Assembly: GCA_963920705.1 (NCBI GenBank)
Contig: OY987225.1
Span: 13,286,829-13,350,828 of the forward strand
Length of the DNA: 64,000 nucleotides
Origin: Odiellus spinosus
Lineage: Eukaryota > Arthropoda > Arachnida > Opiliones > Phalangiidae
Reading direction: 5' to 3'
Shown in pieces: positions 10,044 through 23,596 of the stretch; the stretch's first letter is position 1; each line of letters starts with the position of its first letter. The notes beneath the pieces are model-generated. The model was not told the DNA's origin, did not search any database, and saw only the letters and a program-made list of their open reading frames with translations. The translations under genes and the position numbers were made by a program.

Positions 10044-13000
10044 AGTTGTAATAAAACATTATCCATGGATTAGGTTTGTTCGTTTGCAACCTAGATTAAT
10101 AATTAAAATATGGGAATTTTTATTCCCTTTAAATTCCTTGTATAAGCATTCATAGGCTAACATGAACGAATTGCCTCGACTAAAATCGAGGAGTTGTAAT
10201 AAAACATTATCCATGGATTAGGTTTGTTCGTTTGTAACCTAGATTAAAAATTAAAATATGGGGATTTTTTATTCCCTTTAAATTCCTTGTAAAAGCATTC
10301 ATAAGCTAACATGAACGAATGAGGAGTTGTAATAAAACATTATCCTTGGATTAGGTTTGTTCGTTTGCAACCTAGATTAAAAATTAAAATATGGGGAATT
10401 TTTATTCCCTTTAAATTCCTTGTATAAGCATTCATAAGGTAACATGAACGAATTGCCTCGACTAAAGTCGAGGAGTTGTAATAAAACATTATACATGGAT
10501 TAGGTTTGTTCGTTTGCAACCTAGATTAATAATTAAAATATGGGAATTTTTATTCCCTTTAAATTCCTTGTATAAGCATTCATAGGCTAACATGAACGAA
10601 TTGCCTCGACTAAAGTCGAGGAGTTATAATAAAACATTATCCATGGATTATGTTTGTTCGTTTGCAACCTAGATTAAAAATTAAAATATGTGTTTTTTTT
10701 ATTCCCTTTAAATTCCTTGTATAAGCATTCATAAGCTAACATGAACGAATTGCCTCGACTAAAGTCGAAGAGTTATAATAAAACATTATCCATGGATTAT
10801 GTTTGTTCGTTTGCAACCTAGATTAAAAATTAAAATATGGGGAATTTTTATTCCCTTTAAATTCCTTGTATAAGCATTCATAAGGTAACATGAACGAATT
10901 GCCTCGACTAAAGTCGAGGAGTTGTGATAAAACATTATCCCTGGATTAGGTTTGTTCGTTTGCAACATAGATTAAAAATTAAAGTATGGGGATTTTTTAT
11001 TCCCTTTAAATTCCTTGTGTAAGGATTCATAAGCTAACATGAACGAATTGCCTCGACTAAATCGAGGAGTTGTAATAAAACATTATCCATGGATTAGGTT
11101 TGTTCGTTTGCAACCTAGATTAATAATTAAAATATGGGAATTTTTTATTCCCTTTAAATTCCTTGTATAAGCATTCATAAGCTAACATGAACGAATTGCC
11201 TCGACTAAAGTCGAGGAATTGTAATAAAACAATAACCATGGATTAGGTTTGTTCGTTTGCAACCTAGATTAAAAATTAAAATATGGGGATTTTTTATTCC
11301 CTTTAAATTCCTTGTATAAGCATTCATAAGCTAACATGAACGAAGTGCCTCGACTAAAGTCGAGGAGTTGTAATAAAAAATTATCCATTGATTAGGTTTG
11401 TTCGTTTGCAACCTAGATAAAAACTAAAATATGGGGATTTTTTATTCCCTTTAAATTCCTTGTAAAAGCATTCATAAGCTAACATGAACGAATGAGGAGT
11501 TGTAATAAAACATTATCCTTGGATTAGGTTTGTTCGTTTGCAACCTAGATTAAAAATTAAAATATGGGGAATTTTTATTCAATTTAAATTCCTTGTATAA
11601 GCATTCATAAGGTAACATGAACGAATTTCCTCGACTAAAGTCGAGGAGTTGTAATAAAACATTATCCATGGATTAGGTTTGTTCGTTTGCAACCTAGATT
11701 AATAATTAAAATATGGGAATTTTTATTCCCTTTAAATTCCTTGTATAAGCATTCATAGGCTAACATGAACGAATTGCCTCGACTAAAGTCGAGGAGTTGT
11801 AATAAAACAATATCCATGGATTAGGTTTGTTCGTTTGCAACCTAGATTAAAAATTAAAATATATGTTTTTTTTATTCCCTTTAAATTCCTTGTATAAGCA
11901 TTCATAAGATAACATGAACGAATTGCTTCGACTAAAGTCGAGGAGTTGTAATAAAACATTATCCATTTATTAGGTTTGTTCGTTTGCAACCTAGATTAAA
12001 AATTAAAATATGGGGAATTTTTATTCCCTTTAAATTCCTTGTTTAAGCATTCATAAGCTAACATGAACGAATGAGGAGTTGTAATAAAACATTATCCATG
12101 GATTAGGTTTGTTCGTTTGCAACCTAGATTAAAAATTAAAATATGGGGATTTTTTATTCCCTTTAAATTCCTTGTATAAGCATTCATAAGCTAACATGAA
12201 CGAATTGCCTCGACTAAAGTCGAGGAGTTGTAATAAAACATTATCCATGGATTAGGTTTGTTCGTTTGTAACCTAGATTAAAAATTTAAATATGGGGATT
12301 TTTTATTCCCTTTAAATTCCTTGTATAAGCATTCATAAGCTAACATGAACGAATGAGGAGTTGTAATAAAACATTATCCATGGATTAGGTTTGTTCGTTT
12401 GCAACCTAGATTAAAAATTAAAATATGGGTAATTTTTATTCCCTTTAAATTCCTTGTATAAGCATTCATAAGGTAACATGAACGAATTGCCTCGACTAAA
12501 GTCGAGGAGTTGTAATAAAACATTATCCATGGATTAGGTTTGTTCGTTTGCAACCTAGATTAATAATTAAAATATGGGAATTTTTATTCCCTTTAAATTC
12601 CTTGTATAAGCATTCATAGGCTAACATTAACGAATTGCCTCGACTAAAGTCGAGGAGTTGTAATAAAACAATATCCATGGATTAGGTTCGTTCGTTTGCA
12701 ACCTAGATTAAAAATTAAAATATGGTTTTTTTTATTCCCTTTGAATTCCTTGTATAAGCATTCATAAGCTAACATGAACGAATTGCCTCGACTAAAGTCG
12801 AGGAGTTGTAATAAAACATTATCCATAGATTAGGTTTGTTCGTTTACAACCTAGATTAAAAATTAAAATATGGGGATTTTTTATTCCCTTTAAATTCCTT
12901 GTATAAGCATTCATAAGCTAACATGAACGAATTGCCTCGACTAAAGTCGAGGAGTTGTAATAAAACATTATCCATGGATTAGGTTTGTTCGTTTACAACC

Positions 13001-13132
13001 TAGATTAAAAATTAAAATATGGGGATTTTTTATTCCCTTTAAATTCCTTGTATAAGCATTCATAAGCTAACATGAACGAATTGCCTCGACTAAAGTCGAG
13101 GAGTTGTAATAAAACATTTTCCATGGATTAGG

Positions 13133-14724
13133 TTTGTTTGTTTGTAACCTAGATTAAAAATTAAAATATGGGGATTTTTTTATTCCCTTTAAATTCCTTG
13201 TATAAGCATTCATAAGCTAACATGAACGAATTGCTTCGACTAAAGTCGAGGAGTTGTAATAAAACATTATCCATTTATTAGGTTTGTTCGTTTGCAACCT
13301 AGATTAAAAATTAAAATATGGTGAATTTTTATTCCCTTTAAATTCCTTGTTTAAGCATTCATAAGCTAACATGAACGAATGAGGAGTTGTAATAAAACAT
13401 TATCCATGGATTAGGTTTGTTCGTTTGCAACCTAGATTAAAAATTAAAATATGGGGATTTTTTATTCCCTTTAAATTCCTTGTATAAGCATTCATAAGCT
13501 AACATGAACGAATTGCCTCGACTAAAGTCGAGGAGTTGTAATAAAACATTTTCCATGGATTAGGTTTGTTCGTTTGTAACCTAGATTAAAAATTAAAATA
13601 TGATGGTTTTTTATTCCCTTTAAATTCCTTGTATAAGCATTCATAAGCTAACATGAACGAATTGCCTCGACTAAAGTCGAGGAGTTGTAATAAAACATTA
13701 TCCATGGATTAGGTTTGTTCGTTTACAACCTAGATTAAAAATTAAAATATGGGGATTTTTTATTCCCTTTAAATTCCTTGTATAAGCATTCATAAGCTAA
13801 CATGAACGAATTGCCTCGAATAAAGTCGAGGAGTTGTAATAAAACATTTTCCATGGATTAGGTTAGTTCGTTTGTAACCTAGATTAAAAATTAAAATATG
13901 GGGATTTTTTATTCCCTTTAAATTCCTTGTTTAAGCATTCATAATCTAACATGAACGAAAGAGGAGTTGTAATAAAACATTATCCATGGATTAGGTTTGT
14001 TCGTTTGCAACCTAGATTAAAAATTAAAATATGGGGAATTTTTATTCCCTTTTATATTCCTTGTATAAGCATTCATAAGGTAACATGAACGAATTACCTC
14101 GACTAAAGTCGAGAAGTTGTAATAAAACATTATCCATGGATTAGGTTTGTTCGTTTGCAACCTAGATTAAAAATTAAAATATGGGGATTTTTTATTCCCT
14201 TTAAATTCCTTGTATAAGCATTCATAAGCTAAAAAGAACGAATTGCTTCGACTAAAGTCGAGGAGTTGTAATAAAACATTATCCATTTATTAGGTTTGTT
14301 CGTTTGCAACCTAGATTAAAAATTAAAATATGGGGAATTTTTATTCCCTTTAAATTCCTTGTTTAAGCATTCATAAGCTAACATGAACGAATGAGGAGTT
14401 GTAATAAAACATTATCCATGGATTATGTTTGTTCGTTTGCAACCTAGATTAAAAATTAAAATATGGGGAATTTTTATTCCCTTTAAATTCCTTGTATAAG
14501 CATTCATAAGGTAACATGAACGAATTGCCTCGACTAAAGTCGAGGAGTTGTGATAAAACATTATCCATGGATTAGGTTTGTTCGTTTGCAACATAGATTA
14601 AAAATTAAAGTATGGGGATTTTTTATTCCCTTTAAATTCCTTGTGTAAGGATTCATAAGCTAACATGAACGAATTGCCTCGACTAAATCGAGGAGTTGTA
14701 ATAAAACATTATCCATGGATTAGG
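13133..14724 (+). repeat. 1592-bp higher-order unit, copy 1
   Basis: Strings such as tttgtttgtttgtaacc (13141 and 14733), ggttagttcg and the reading-frame landmark at 14412 and 16004 recur at an exact offset of 1592 bp. Copy 2 is 14725-16316. The two copies look nearly identical. Upstream of 13133 the sequences differ (aacattttcc against aacattatcc), which places the left boundary near 13117-13133. Confidence 0.9.
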
Positions 14725-16316
14725 TTTGTTTGTTTGTAACCTAGATTAAAAATTAAAATATGGGGATTTTTTTATTCCCTTTAAATTCCTTGTATAAGCA
14801 TTCATAAGCTAACATGAACGAATTGCTTCGACTAAAGTCGAGGAGTTGTAATAAAACATTATCCATTTATTAGGTTTGTTCGTTTGCAACCTAGATTAAA
14901 AATTAAAATATGGTGAATTTTTATTCCCTTTAAATTCCTTGTTTAAGCATTCATAAGCTAACATGAACGAATGAGGAGTTGTAATAAAACATTATCCATG
15001 GATTAGGTTTGTTCGTTTGCAACCTAGATTAAAAATTAAAATATGGGGATTTTTTATTCCCTTTAAATTCCTTGTATAAGCATTCATAAGCTAACATGAA
15101 CGAATTGCCTCGACTAAAGTCGAGGAGTTGTAATAAAACATTTTCCATGGATTAGGTTTGTTCGTTTGTAACCTAGATTAAAAATTAAAATATGATGGTT
15201 TTTTATTCCCTTTAAATTCCTTGTATAAGCATTCATAAGCTAACATGAACGAATTGCCTCGACTAAAGTCGAGGAGTTGTAATAAAACATTATCCATGGA
15301 TTAGGTTTGTTCGTTTACAACCTAGATTAAAAATTAAAATATGGGGATTTTTTATTCCCTTTAAATTCCTTGTATAAGCATTCATAAGCTAACATGAACG
15401 AATTGCCTCGAATAAAGTCGAGGAGTTGTAATAAAACATTTTCCATGGATTAGGTTAGTTCGTTTGTAACCTAGATTAAAAATTAAAATATGGGGATTTT
15501 TTATTCCCTTTAAATTCCTTGTTTAAGCATTCATAATCTAACATGAACGAAAGAGGAGTTGTAATAAAACATTATCCATGGATTAGGTTTGTTCGTTTGC
15601 AACCTAGATTAAAAATTAAAATATGGGGAATTTTTATTCCCTTTTATATTCCTTGTATAAGCATTCATAAGGTAACATGAACGAATTACCTCGACTAAAG
15701 TCGAGAAGTTGTAATAAAACATTATCCATGGATTAGGTTTGTTCGTTTGCAACCTAGATTAAAAATTAAAATATGGGGATTTTTTATTCCCTTTAAATTC
15801 CTTGTATAAGCATTCATAAGCTAAAAAGAACGAATTGCTTCGACTAAAGTCGAGGAGTTGTAATAAAACATTATCCATTTATTAGGTTTGTTCGTTTGCA
15901 ACCTAGATTAAAAATTAAAATATGGGGAATTTTTATTCCCTTTAAATTCCTTGTTTAAGCATTCATAAGCTAACATGAACGAATGAGGAGTTGTAATAAA
16001 ACATTATCCATGGATTATGTTTGTTCGTTTGCAACCTAGATTAAAAATTAAAATATGGGGAATTTTTATTCCCTTTAAATTCCTTGTATAAGCATTCATA
16101 AGGTAACATGAACGAATTGCCTCGACTAAAGTCGAGGAGTTGTGATAAAACATTATCCATGGATTAGGTTTGTTCGTTTGCAACATAGATTAAAAATTAA
16201 AGTATGGGGATTTTTTATTCCCTTTAAATTCCTTGTGTAAGGATTCATAAGCTAACATGAACGAATTGCCTCGACTAAATCGAGGAGTTGTAATAAAACA
16301 TTATCCATGGATTAGG
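14725..16316 (+). repeat. 1592-bp higher-order unit, copy 2
   Basis: Tandem copy of 13133-14724. It ends at cctcgactaaatcgaggag, a shortened dyad marker found at the equivalent place in both copies (about 14680 and 16272). After 16316 the text switches to a different monomer series. Confidence 0.9.
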
Positions 16317-17143
16317 TTTGTTCGTTTGTAACCTAGATTAAAAATTTAAATATGGGGATTTTTTATTCCCTTTAAATTCCTTGTATAAGCATTCATAAGC
16401 TAACATGAACGAATGAGGAGTTGTAATAAAACATTATCCTTGGATTAAGTTTGTTCGTTTGCAACCTAGATTAAAAATTAAAATATGGGTAATTTTTATT
16501 CCCTTTAAATTCCTTGTATAAGCATTCATAAGGTAACATGAACGAATTGCCTCGACTAAAGTCGAGGAGTTGTAATAAAACATTATCCATGGATTAGGTT
16601 TGTTCGTTTGCAACCTAGATTAATAATTAAAATATGGGAATTTTTATTCCCTTTAAATTCCTTGTATAAGCATTCATAGGCTAACATGAACGAATTGCCT
16701 CGACTAAAGTCGAGGAGTTGTAATAAAACAATATCCATGGATTAGGTTTGTTCGTTTGCAACCTCGATTAAAAATTAAAATATGGGGATTTTTTATTCCC
16801 TTTAAATTCCTTGTATAAGCATTCATAAGCTAACATGAACGAATTGCCTCGACTAAAGTCGAGGAGTTGTAATAAAACATTATCCATGGATTAGGTTTGT
16901 TCGTTTACAACCTAGATTAAAAATTAAAATATGGGGATTTTTTATTCCCTTTAAATTCCTTGTATAAGCATTCATAAGCTAACATGAACGAATTGCCTCG
17001 ACTAAAGTCGAGGAGTTGTAATAAAACATTATCCATGGATTAGGTTTGTTCGTTTACAACCTAGATTAAAAATTAAAATATGGGGATTTTTTATTCCCTT
17101 TAAATTCCTTGTATAAGCATTCATAAGCTAACATCAACGAATT

Positions 17144-17292
17144 GCCTCGACTAAAGTCGAGGAGTTGTAATAAAACATTATCCATGGATTAGGTTTGTTC
17201 GTTTACAACCTAGATTAAAAATTAAAATATGGGGATTTTTTATTCCCTTTAAATTCCTTGTATAAGCATTCATAAGCTAACATGAACGAATT
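17144..17292 (+). repeat. representative 149-bp satellite monomer
   Basis: Consecutive gcctcgac words at 16995, 17144 and 17293 give a period of exactly 149 bp. Parts in order are the dyad cctcgactaaagtcgagg, gttgtaataaaacattatcc, the palindrome atccatggat, taggtttgttcgtttrcaac, an A-rich stretch (ttaaaaattaaaatat), gggga plus six Ts, ttccctttaaattcc, ttgtataagcattcataagc with a direct ataagc pair, and taacatgaacgaatt. Hand count gives about 46 G or C in 149. The length is close to one nucleosome core. I do not recognise a named satellite family. Confidence 0.95.
17145..17162. other. satellite dyad (hairpin or cruciform motif)
   Basis: CCTCGACT, AA, AGTCGAGG: a perfect 8-bp inverted repeat with a 2-nt centre, present in most full-length monomers and by far the most G+C-rich part of the unit. 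Related forms keep most of the pairing (cttcgactaaagtcgagg, cctcgactaaaatcgagg) or weaken it (cctcgaataaagtcgagc, and agtcgagcattt after about 42.9 kb). Any protein binding is unknown. The sequence shows only the symmetry. Confidence 0.93.
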
Positions 17293-20200
17293 GCCTCGAC
17301 TAAAGTCGAGGAGTTGTAATAAAACATTATCCATGGATTAGGTTTTTTCGTTTGCAACCTAGATTAAAAATTAAAATATGGGGAATTTTTATTCCCTTTA
17401 AATTCCTTGTTTAAGCATTCATAAGCTAACATGAACGAATGAGGAGTTGTAATAAAACATTATCCATGGATTAGGTTTGTTCGTTTACAACCTAGATTAA
17501 AAATTAAAATATGGGGAATTTTTATTCCCTTTAAATTCCTTGTATAAGCATTCATAAGGTAACATGAACGAATTGCCTCGACTAAAGTCGAGGAGTTGTA
17601 ATAAAACATTATCCATGGATTAGGTTTGTTCGTTTGTAACCTAGATTAAAAATTTAAATATGGGGATTTTTTATTCCCTTTAAATTCCTTGTATAAGCAT
17701 TCATAAGCTAACATGAACGAATGAGGAGTTGTAATAAAACATTATCCTTGGATTAAGTTTGTTCGTTTGCAACCTAGATTAAAAATTAAAATATGGGTAA
17801 TTTTTATTCCCTTTAAATTCCTTGTATAAGCATTCATAAGGTAACATGAAAGAATTGCCTCGACTAAAGTCGAGGAGTTGTAATAAAACAATATCCATGG
17901 ATTAGGTTTGTTCGTTTGCAACCTAGATTAAAAATTAAAATATGGGGATTTTTTATTCCCTTTAAATTCCTTGTATAAGCATTCATAAGCTAACATGAAC
18001 GAATTGCCTCGACTAAAGTGGAGGAGTTGTAATAAAACATTATCCATGGATTAGGTTTGTTCGTTTACAACCTAGATTAAAAATTAAAATATGGGGATTT
18101 TTTATTCCCTTTAAATTCCTTGTATAAGCATTCATAAGCTAACATGAACGAATTGCCTCGACTAAAGTCGAGGAGTTGTAATAAAACATTATCCATGGAT
18201 TAGGTTTGTTCGTTTACAACCTAGATTAAAAATTAAAATATGGGGATTTTTCATTCCCTTTAAATTCCTTGTATAAGCATTCATAAGCTAACATGAACGA
18301 ATTGCCTCGACTAAAGTCGAGGAGTTGTAATAAAACATTATCCATGGATTAGGTTTGTTCGTTTACAACCTAGATTAAAAATTAAAATATGGGGATTTTT
18401 TATTCCCTTTAAATTCCTTGTATAAGCATTCATAAGCTAACATGAACGAATTGCCTCGACTAAAGTCGAGGAGTTGTAATAAAACATTTTCCATGGATTA
18501 GGTTTGTTCGTTTGTAACCTAGATTAAAAATTAAAATATGGGGATTTTTTATTCCCTTTAAATTCCTTGTATAAGCATTCATAAGCTAACATGAACGAAT
18601 TGCTTCGACTAAAGTCGAGGAGTTGTAATAAAACATTATCCATTTATTAGGTTTGTTCGTTTGCAACCTAGATTAAAAATTAAAATATGGGGAATTTTTA
18701 TTCCCTTTAAATTCCTTGTTTAAGCATTCATAAGCTAACATGAACGAATGAGGAGTTGTAATAAAACATTATCCATGGATTAGGTTTGTTCGTTTGCAAC
18801 CTAGATTAAAAATTAAAATATGGGGATTTTTTATTCCCTTTAAATTCCTTGTATAAGCATTCATAAGCTAACATGAACGAATTGCCTCGACTAAAGTCGA
18901 GGAGTTGTAATAAAACATTTTCCATGGATTAGGTTTGTTCGTTTGTAACCTAGATTAAAAATTAAAATATGGGGATTTTTTATTCCCTTTAAATTCCTTG
19001 TATAAGCATTCATAAGCTAACATGAACGAATTGCCTCGACTAAAGTCGAGGAGTTGTAATAAAACATTATCCATGGATTAGGTTTGTTCGTTTGTAACCT
19101 AGATTAAAAATTAAAATATGGGGATATTTTATTCCCTTTAAATTCCTTGTTTAAGCATTCATAATCTAACATGAACGAAAGAGGAGTTGTAATAAAACAT
19201 TATCCATGGATTAGGTTTGTTCGTTTGCAACCTAGATTAAAAATTAAAATATGGGGAATTTTTATTCCCTTTTATATTCCTTGTATAAGCATTCATAAGG
19301 TAACATGAACGAATTACCTCGACTAAAGTCGAGAAGTTGTAATAAAACATTATCCATGGATTAGGTTTGTTCGTTTGTAACCTAGATAAAAAATTAAAGT
19401 ATGGGGATTTTTTATTCCCTTTAAATTCCTTGTATAAGCATTCATAAGCTAAAAAGAACGAATTGCTTCGACTAAAGTCGAGGAGTTGTAATAAAACATT
19501 ATCCATTTATTAGGTTTGTTCGTTTGCAACCTAGATTAAAAATTAAAATATGGGGAATTTTTATTCCCTTTAAATTCCTTGTTTAAGCATTCATAAGCTA
19601 ACATGAACGAATGAGGAGTTGTAATAAAACATTATCCATGGATTAGGTTTGTTCGTTTGCAACCTAGATTAGTAATTAAAATATGGGGATTTTTTATTCC
19701 CTTTAAATTCCTTGTATAAGCATTCATAAGCTAACATGAACGAATTGCCTCGACTAAAGTCGAGGAGTTGTAATAAAACATTATCCATGGATTAGGTTTG
19801 TTCGTTTACAACCTAGATTAAAAATTAAAATATGGGGATTTTTTATTCCCTTTAAATTCCTTGTATAAGCATTCATAAGCTAACATGAACGAATTGCCTC
19901 GAATAAAGTCGAGGAGTTGTAATAAAACATTTTCCATGGATTAGGTTTGTTTGTTTGTAACCTAGATTAAAAATTAAAATATGGGGATTTTTTATTCCCT
20001 TTAAATTCCTTGTTTAAGCATTCATAATCTAACATGAACGAAAGAGGAGTTGTAATAAAACATTATCCATGGATTAGGTTTGTTCGTTTGCAACCTAGAT
20101 TAAAAATTAAAATATGGGGAATTTTTATTCCCTTTTATATTCCTTGTATAAGCATTCATAAGGTAACATGAACGAATTACCTCGACTAAAGTCGAGAAGT

Positions 20201-21356
20201 TGTAATAAACCATTATCCATGGATTAGGTTTGTTCGTTTGCAACCTAGATTAAAAATTAAAGTATGGGGATTTTTTATTCCCTTTAAATTCCTTGTATAA
20301 GCATTCATAAGCTAAAAAGAACGAATTGCTTCGACTAAAGTCGAGGAGTTGTAATAAAACATTATCCATTTATTAGGTTTGTTCGTTTGCAACCTAGATT
20401 AAAAATTAAAATATGGGGAATTTTTATTCCCTTTAAATTCCTTGTTTAAGCATTCATAAGCTAACATGAACGAATGAGGAGTTGTAATAAAACATTATCC
20501 ATGGATTAGGTTTGTTCGTTTACAACCTAGATTAAAAATTAAAATATGGGGAATTTTTTTTCCCTTTAAATTCCTTGTTTAAGCATTCATAAGCTAACAT
20601 GAACGAATGAGGAGTTGTAATAAAACATTATCCATGGATTAGGTTTGTTCGTTTGCAACCTAGATTAAAAATTAAAATATGGGGATTTTTTATTCCCTTT
20701 AAATTCCTTGTATAAGCATTCATAAGCTAACATGAACGAATTGCCTCGACTAAAGTCGAGGAGTTGTAATAAAACATTATCCATGGATTAGGTTTGTTCG
20801 TTTGTAACCTAGATTAAAAATTAAAATATGGGTAATTTTTATTCCCTTTAAATTCCTTGTATAAGCATTCATAAGCTAACATGAACGAATGAGGAGTTGT
20901 AATAAAACATTATCCTTGGATTAGGTTTGTTCGTTTGCAACCTAGATTAAAAATTAAAATATGGGTAATTTTTATTCCCTTTAAATTCCTTGTATAAGCA
21001 TTCATAAGGTAACATGAACGAATTGCCTCGACTAAAGTCGAGGAGTTGTAATAAAACATTATCCATGGATTAGGTTTGTTCGTTTGCAACCTAGATTAAT
21101 AATTAAAATATGGGAATTTTTATTCCCTTTAAATTCCTTGTATAAGCATTCATAGGCTAACATGAACGAATTGCCTCGACTAAAGTCGAGGAGTTGTAAT
21201 AAAACAATATCCATGGATTAGGTTTGTTCGTTTGCAACTTAGATTAAAATAAGGGGATTTTTTTATTCCCTTTAAATTCTTTGTATAAGCATTCATAAGG
21301 TAACATGAACGAATTGCCTCGACTAAAGTCGAGGAGTTATAATAAAACATTATCCA

Positions 21357-21628
21357 TAGAAAACATTATCCAATTATGGTATGAGATCAGATCATAGAAC
21401 TCTGATTCTATGCCTAAAGCCAAAGCTAAATTAAGTAAATTTTTCTATCGAACGAAAAGTTTCATTTTGTTTGACACGTAACCCCTGAAAAATAATTAAG
21501 CGAAATTTAATGTTAAGCGTCAATGGGAGAAAATCGTCTGTTATGTTTTTTTCTTAAATATTTCCGAGTGAATAAATCAGTTGTTTTGAAATTTGAAACT
21601 CTAAATCTAATTATATTTAAAATTTAAT
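21357..21628. other. unique island A, ~270 bp
   Basis: Non-satellite DNA between two copies of a 21-nt monomer piece (21336-21356 and 21629-21649, one mismatch; gttRtaataaaacattatcc). It opens with a second aaacattatcc and contains a perfect 7-bp stem (catagaa 21393-21399, ttctatg 21406-21412). The rest is AT-rich sequence with no recognised motif. It is the shorter sibling of 24915-25220, lacking 35 bp near its right end. The flanking repeat could be a target-site duplication or the trace of out-of-register recombination. No convincing gene. Confidence 0.75.
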
Positions 21629-21695
21629 GTTGTAATAAAACATTATCCATGGATTAGGTTTGTTCATTTGCAACGTAGATTAATAATTAAAATAT

Positions 21696-21711
21696 GGGAA
21701 TTTTTATTCCC
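21696..21711. other. second satellite dyad (example)
   Basis: GGGAAT-TTTT-ATTCCC: a perfect 6-bp stem with a T4 loop. It occurs in monomers where the G run is followed by AA. In monomers reading ggggattttttattccc one pair of the stem is lost. It overlaps the T tract. Confidence 0.8.
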
Positions 21712-22060
21712 TTTAAATTCCTTGTATAAGCATTCATAAGCTAACATGAACGAATTGCCTCGACTAAAGTCGAGGAGTTGTAATAAAACATTATCCATGG
21801 ATTAGGTTTGTTCGTTTACAACCTAGATTAAAAATTAAAATATGGGGATTTTTTATTCCCTTTAAATTCCTTGTATAAGCATTCATAAGCTAACATGAAC
21901 GAATTGCCTCGACTAAAGTCGAGGAGTTGTAATAAAACATTATCCATGGATTAGGTTTGTTCTTTTGTAACCTTGATTAAAAATTAAAATATGGGAATTT
22001 TTATTCCCTTTAAATTCCTTGTATACGCATTCATAAGCTAACATGAACGAATTGCCTCGA

Positions 22061-23596
22061 CTAAAGTCGAGGAATTGTAATAAAACAATAACCATGGATT
22101 AGGTTTGTTCGTTTGCAACCTAGATTAATAATTAAAATATGGGAATTTTTATTCCATTTAAATTCCTTGTATAAGCATTCATAGGCTAAAATGAACGAAT
22201 TGCCTCGACTAGAGTCGAGGAGTTGTAATAAAACATTATCCATTTATTAGGTTTGTTCGTTTGCAACCTAGATTAAAAATTAAAATATGGGGAATTTTTA
22301 TTCCCTTTAAATTCCTTGTTTAAGCATTCATAAGCTAACATGAACGAATGAGGAGTTGTAATAAAACATTATCCATGGATTAGGTTTGTTCGTTTACAAC
22401 CTAGATTAAAAATTAAAATATGGGGAATTTTTATTCCCTTTAAATTCCTTGTTTAAGCATTCATAAGCTAACATGAACGAATGAGGAGTTGTAATAAAAC
22501 ATTATCCATGGATTAGGTTTGTTCGTTTGCAACCTAGATTAAAAATTAAAATATGGGGATTTTTTATTCCCTTTAAATTCCTTGTATAAGCATTCATAAG
22601 CTAACATGAACGAATTGCCTCGACTAAAGTCGAGGAGTTGTAATAAAACATTATCCATGGATTAGGTTTGTTCGTTTGCAACCTAGATTAAAAATTAAAA
22701 TATGGGGAATTTTTATTCCCTTTAAATTCCTTGTTTAAGCATTCATAAGCTAACATGAACGAATGAGGAGTTGTAATAAAACATTATCCATGGATTAGGT
22801 TTGTTCGTTTACAACCTAGATTAAAAATTAAAATATGGGGAATTTTTATTCCCTTTAAATTCCTTGTTTAAGCATTCATAAGCTAACATGAACGAATGAG
22901 GAGTTGTAATAAAACATTATCCAGGGATTAGGTTTGTTCGTTTGCAACCTAGATTAAAAATTAAAATATGGGGATTTTTTATTCCCTTTAAATTCCTTGT
23001 ATAAGCATTCATAAGCTAACATGAACGAATTGCCTCGACTAAAGTCGAGGAGTTGTAATAAAACATTATCCATGGATTAGGTTTGTTCGTTTGTAACCTA
23101 GATTAAAAATTAAAATATGGGTAATTTTTATTCCCTTTAAATTCCTTGTATAAGCATTCATAAGCTAACATGAACGAATGAGGAGTTGTAATAAAACATT
23201 ATCCTTGGATTAGGTTTGTTCGTTTGCAACCTAGATTAAAAATTAAAATATGGGTAATTTTTATTCCCTTTAAATTCCTTGCATAAGCATTCATAAGGTA
23301 ACATGAACGAATTGCCTCGACTAAAGTCGAGGAGTTGTAATAAAACATTATCCATGGATTAGGTTTGTTCGTTTGTAACCTAGATTAAAAATTAAAATAT
23401 GGGGATTTTTTATTCCCTTTAAATTCATAAGCATTCATAAGCTAACATGAACGAATGAGGAGTTGTAATAAAACATTATCCATGGATTAGGTTTGTTCGT
23501 TTGCAACCTAGATTAATAATTAAAATATGGGAATTTTTATTCCCTTTAAATTCCTTGTATACGCATTCATAAGCTAACATGAACGAATTGCCTCGA
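22061..23596 (+). repeat. 1536-bp higher-order repeat unit
   Basis: gtatacgcattcataag (22021 and 23557) and the unusual gctaaaatgaacg (22185 and 23721) recur at exactly 1536 bp, together with ttccatttaaatt and catttattagg markers. The repeat continues to about 24470 in the second copy, including ccttgcataagc. Confidence 0.88.

Larger units (their letters stand above)
16341..17648 (+). repeat. 1308-bp higher-order unit
   Basis: The markers aaaaatttaaatatgggg (16340 and 17648) and tggattaagtttg (16441 and 17749) both recur at offset 1308. The second occurrence then diverges after a few monomers. The same start marker also occurs at 12281, linking this unit to an older copy upstream. Confidence 0.82.
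4648..21356 (+). repeat. 149-bp satellite array, block 3
   Basis: About 16.7 kb of uninterrupted satellite, made of 149-bp monomers mixed with ~133-bp dyad-less ones. Local subtypes include attatccatttattagg (from about 11963), aacattttcc (13.1-20 kb), ggttagttcg (13863 and 15455) and ccttttatattcc (14048, 15640, 19269, 20130). No gene, RNA gene or unique DNA is visible inside. Minus-strand reading frames of 60-89 codons are satellite translation. Confidence 0.97.

Noticed and set aside
17144-17292. CENP-B box in the monomer (ttcgtttgcaacc resembles the start of the box)
   Set aside because: The core pattern TTCGnnnnAnnCGGG is not met: C replaces the required A and there is no CGGG. The resemblance stops at TTCG.
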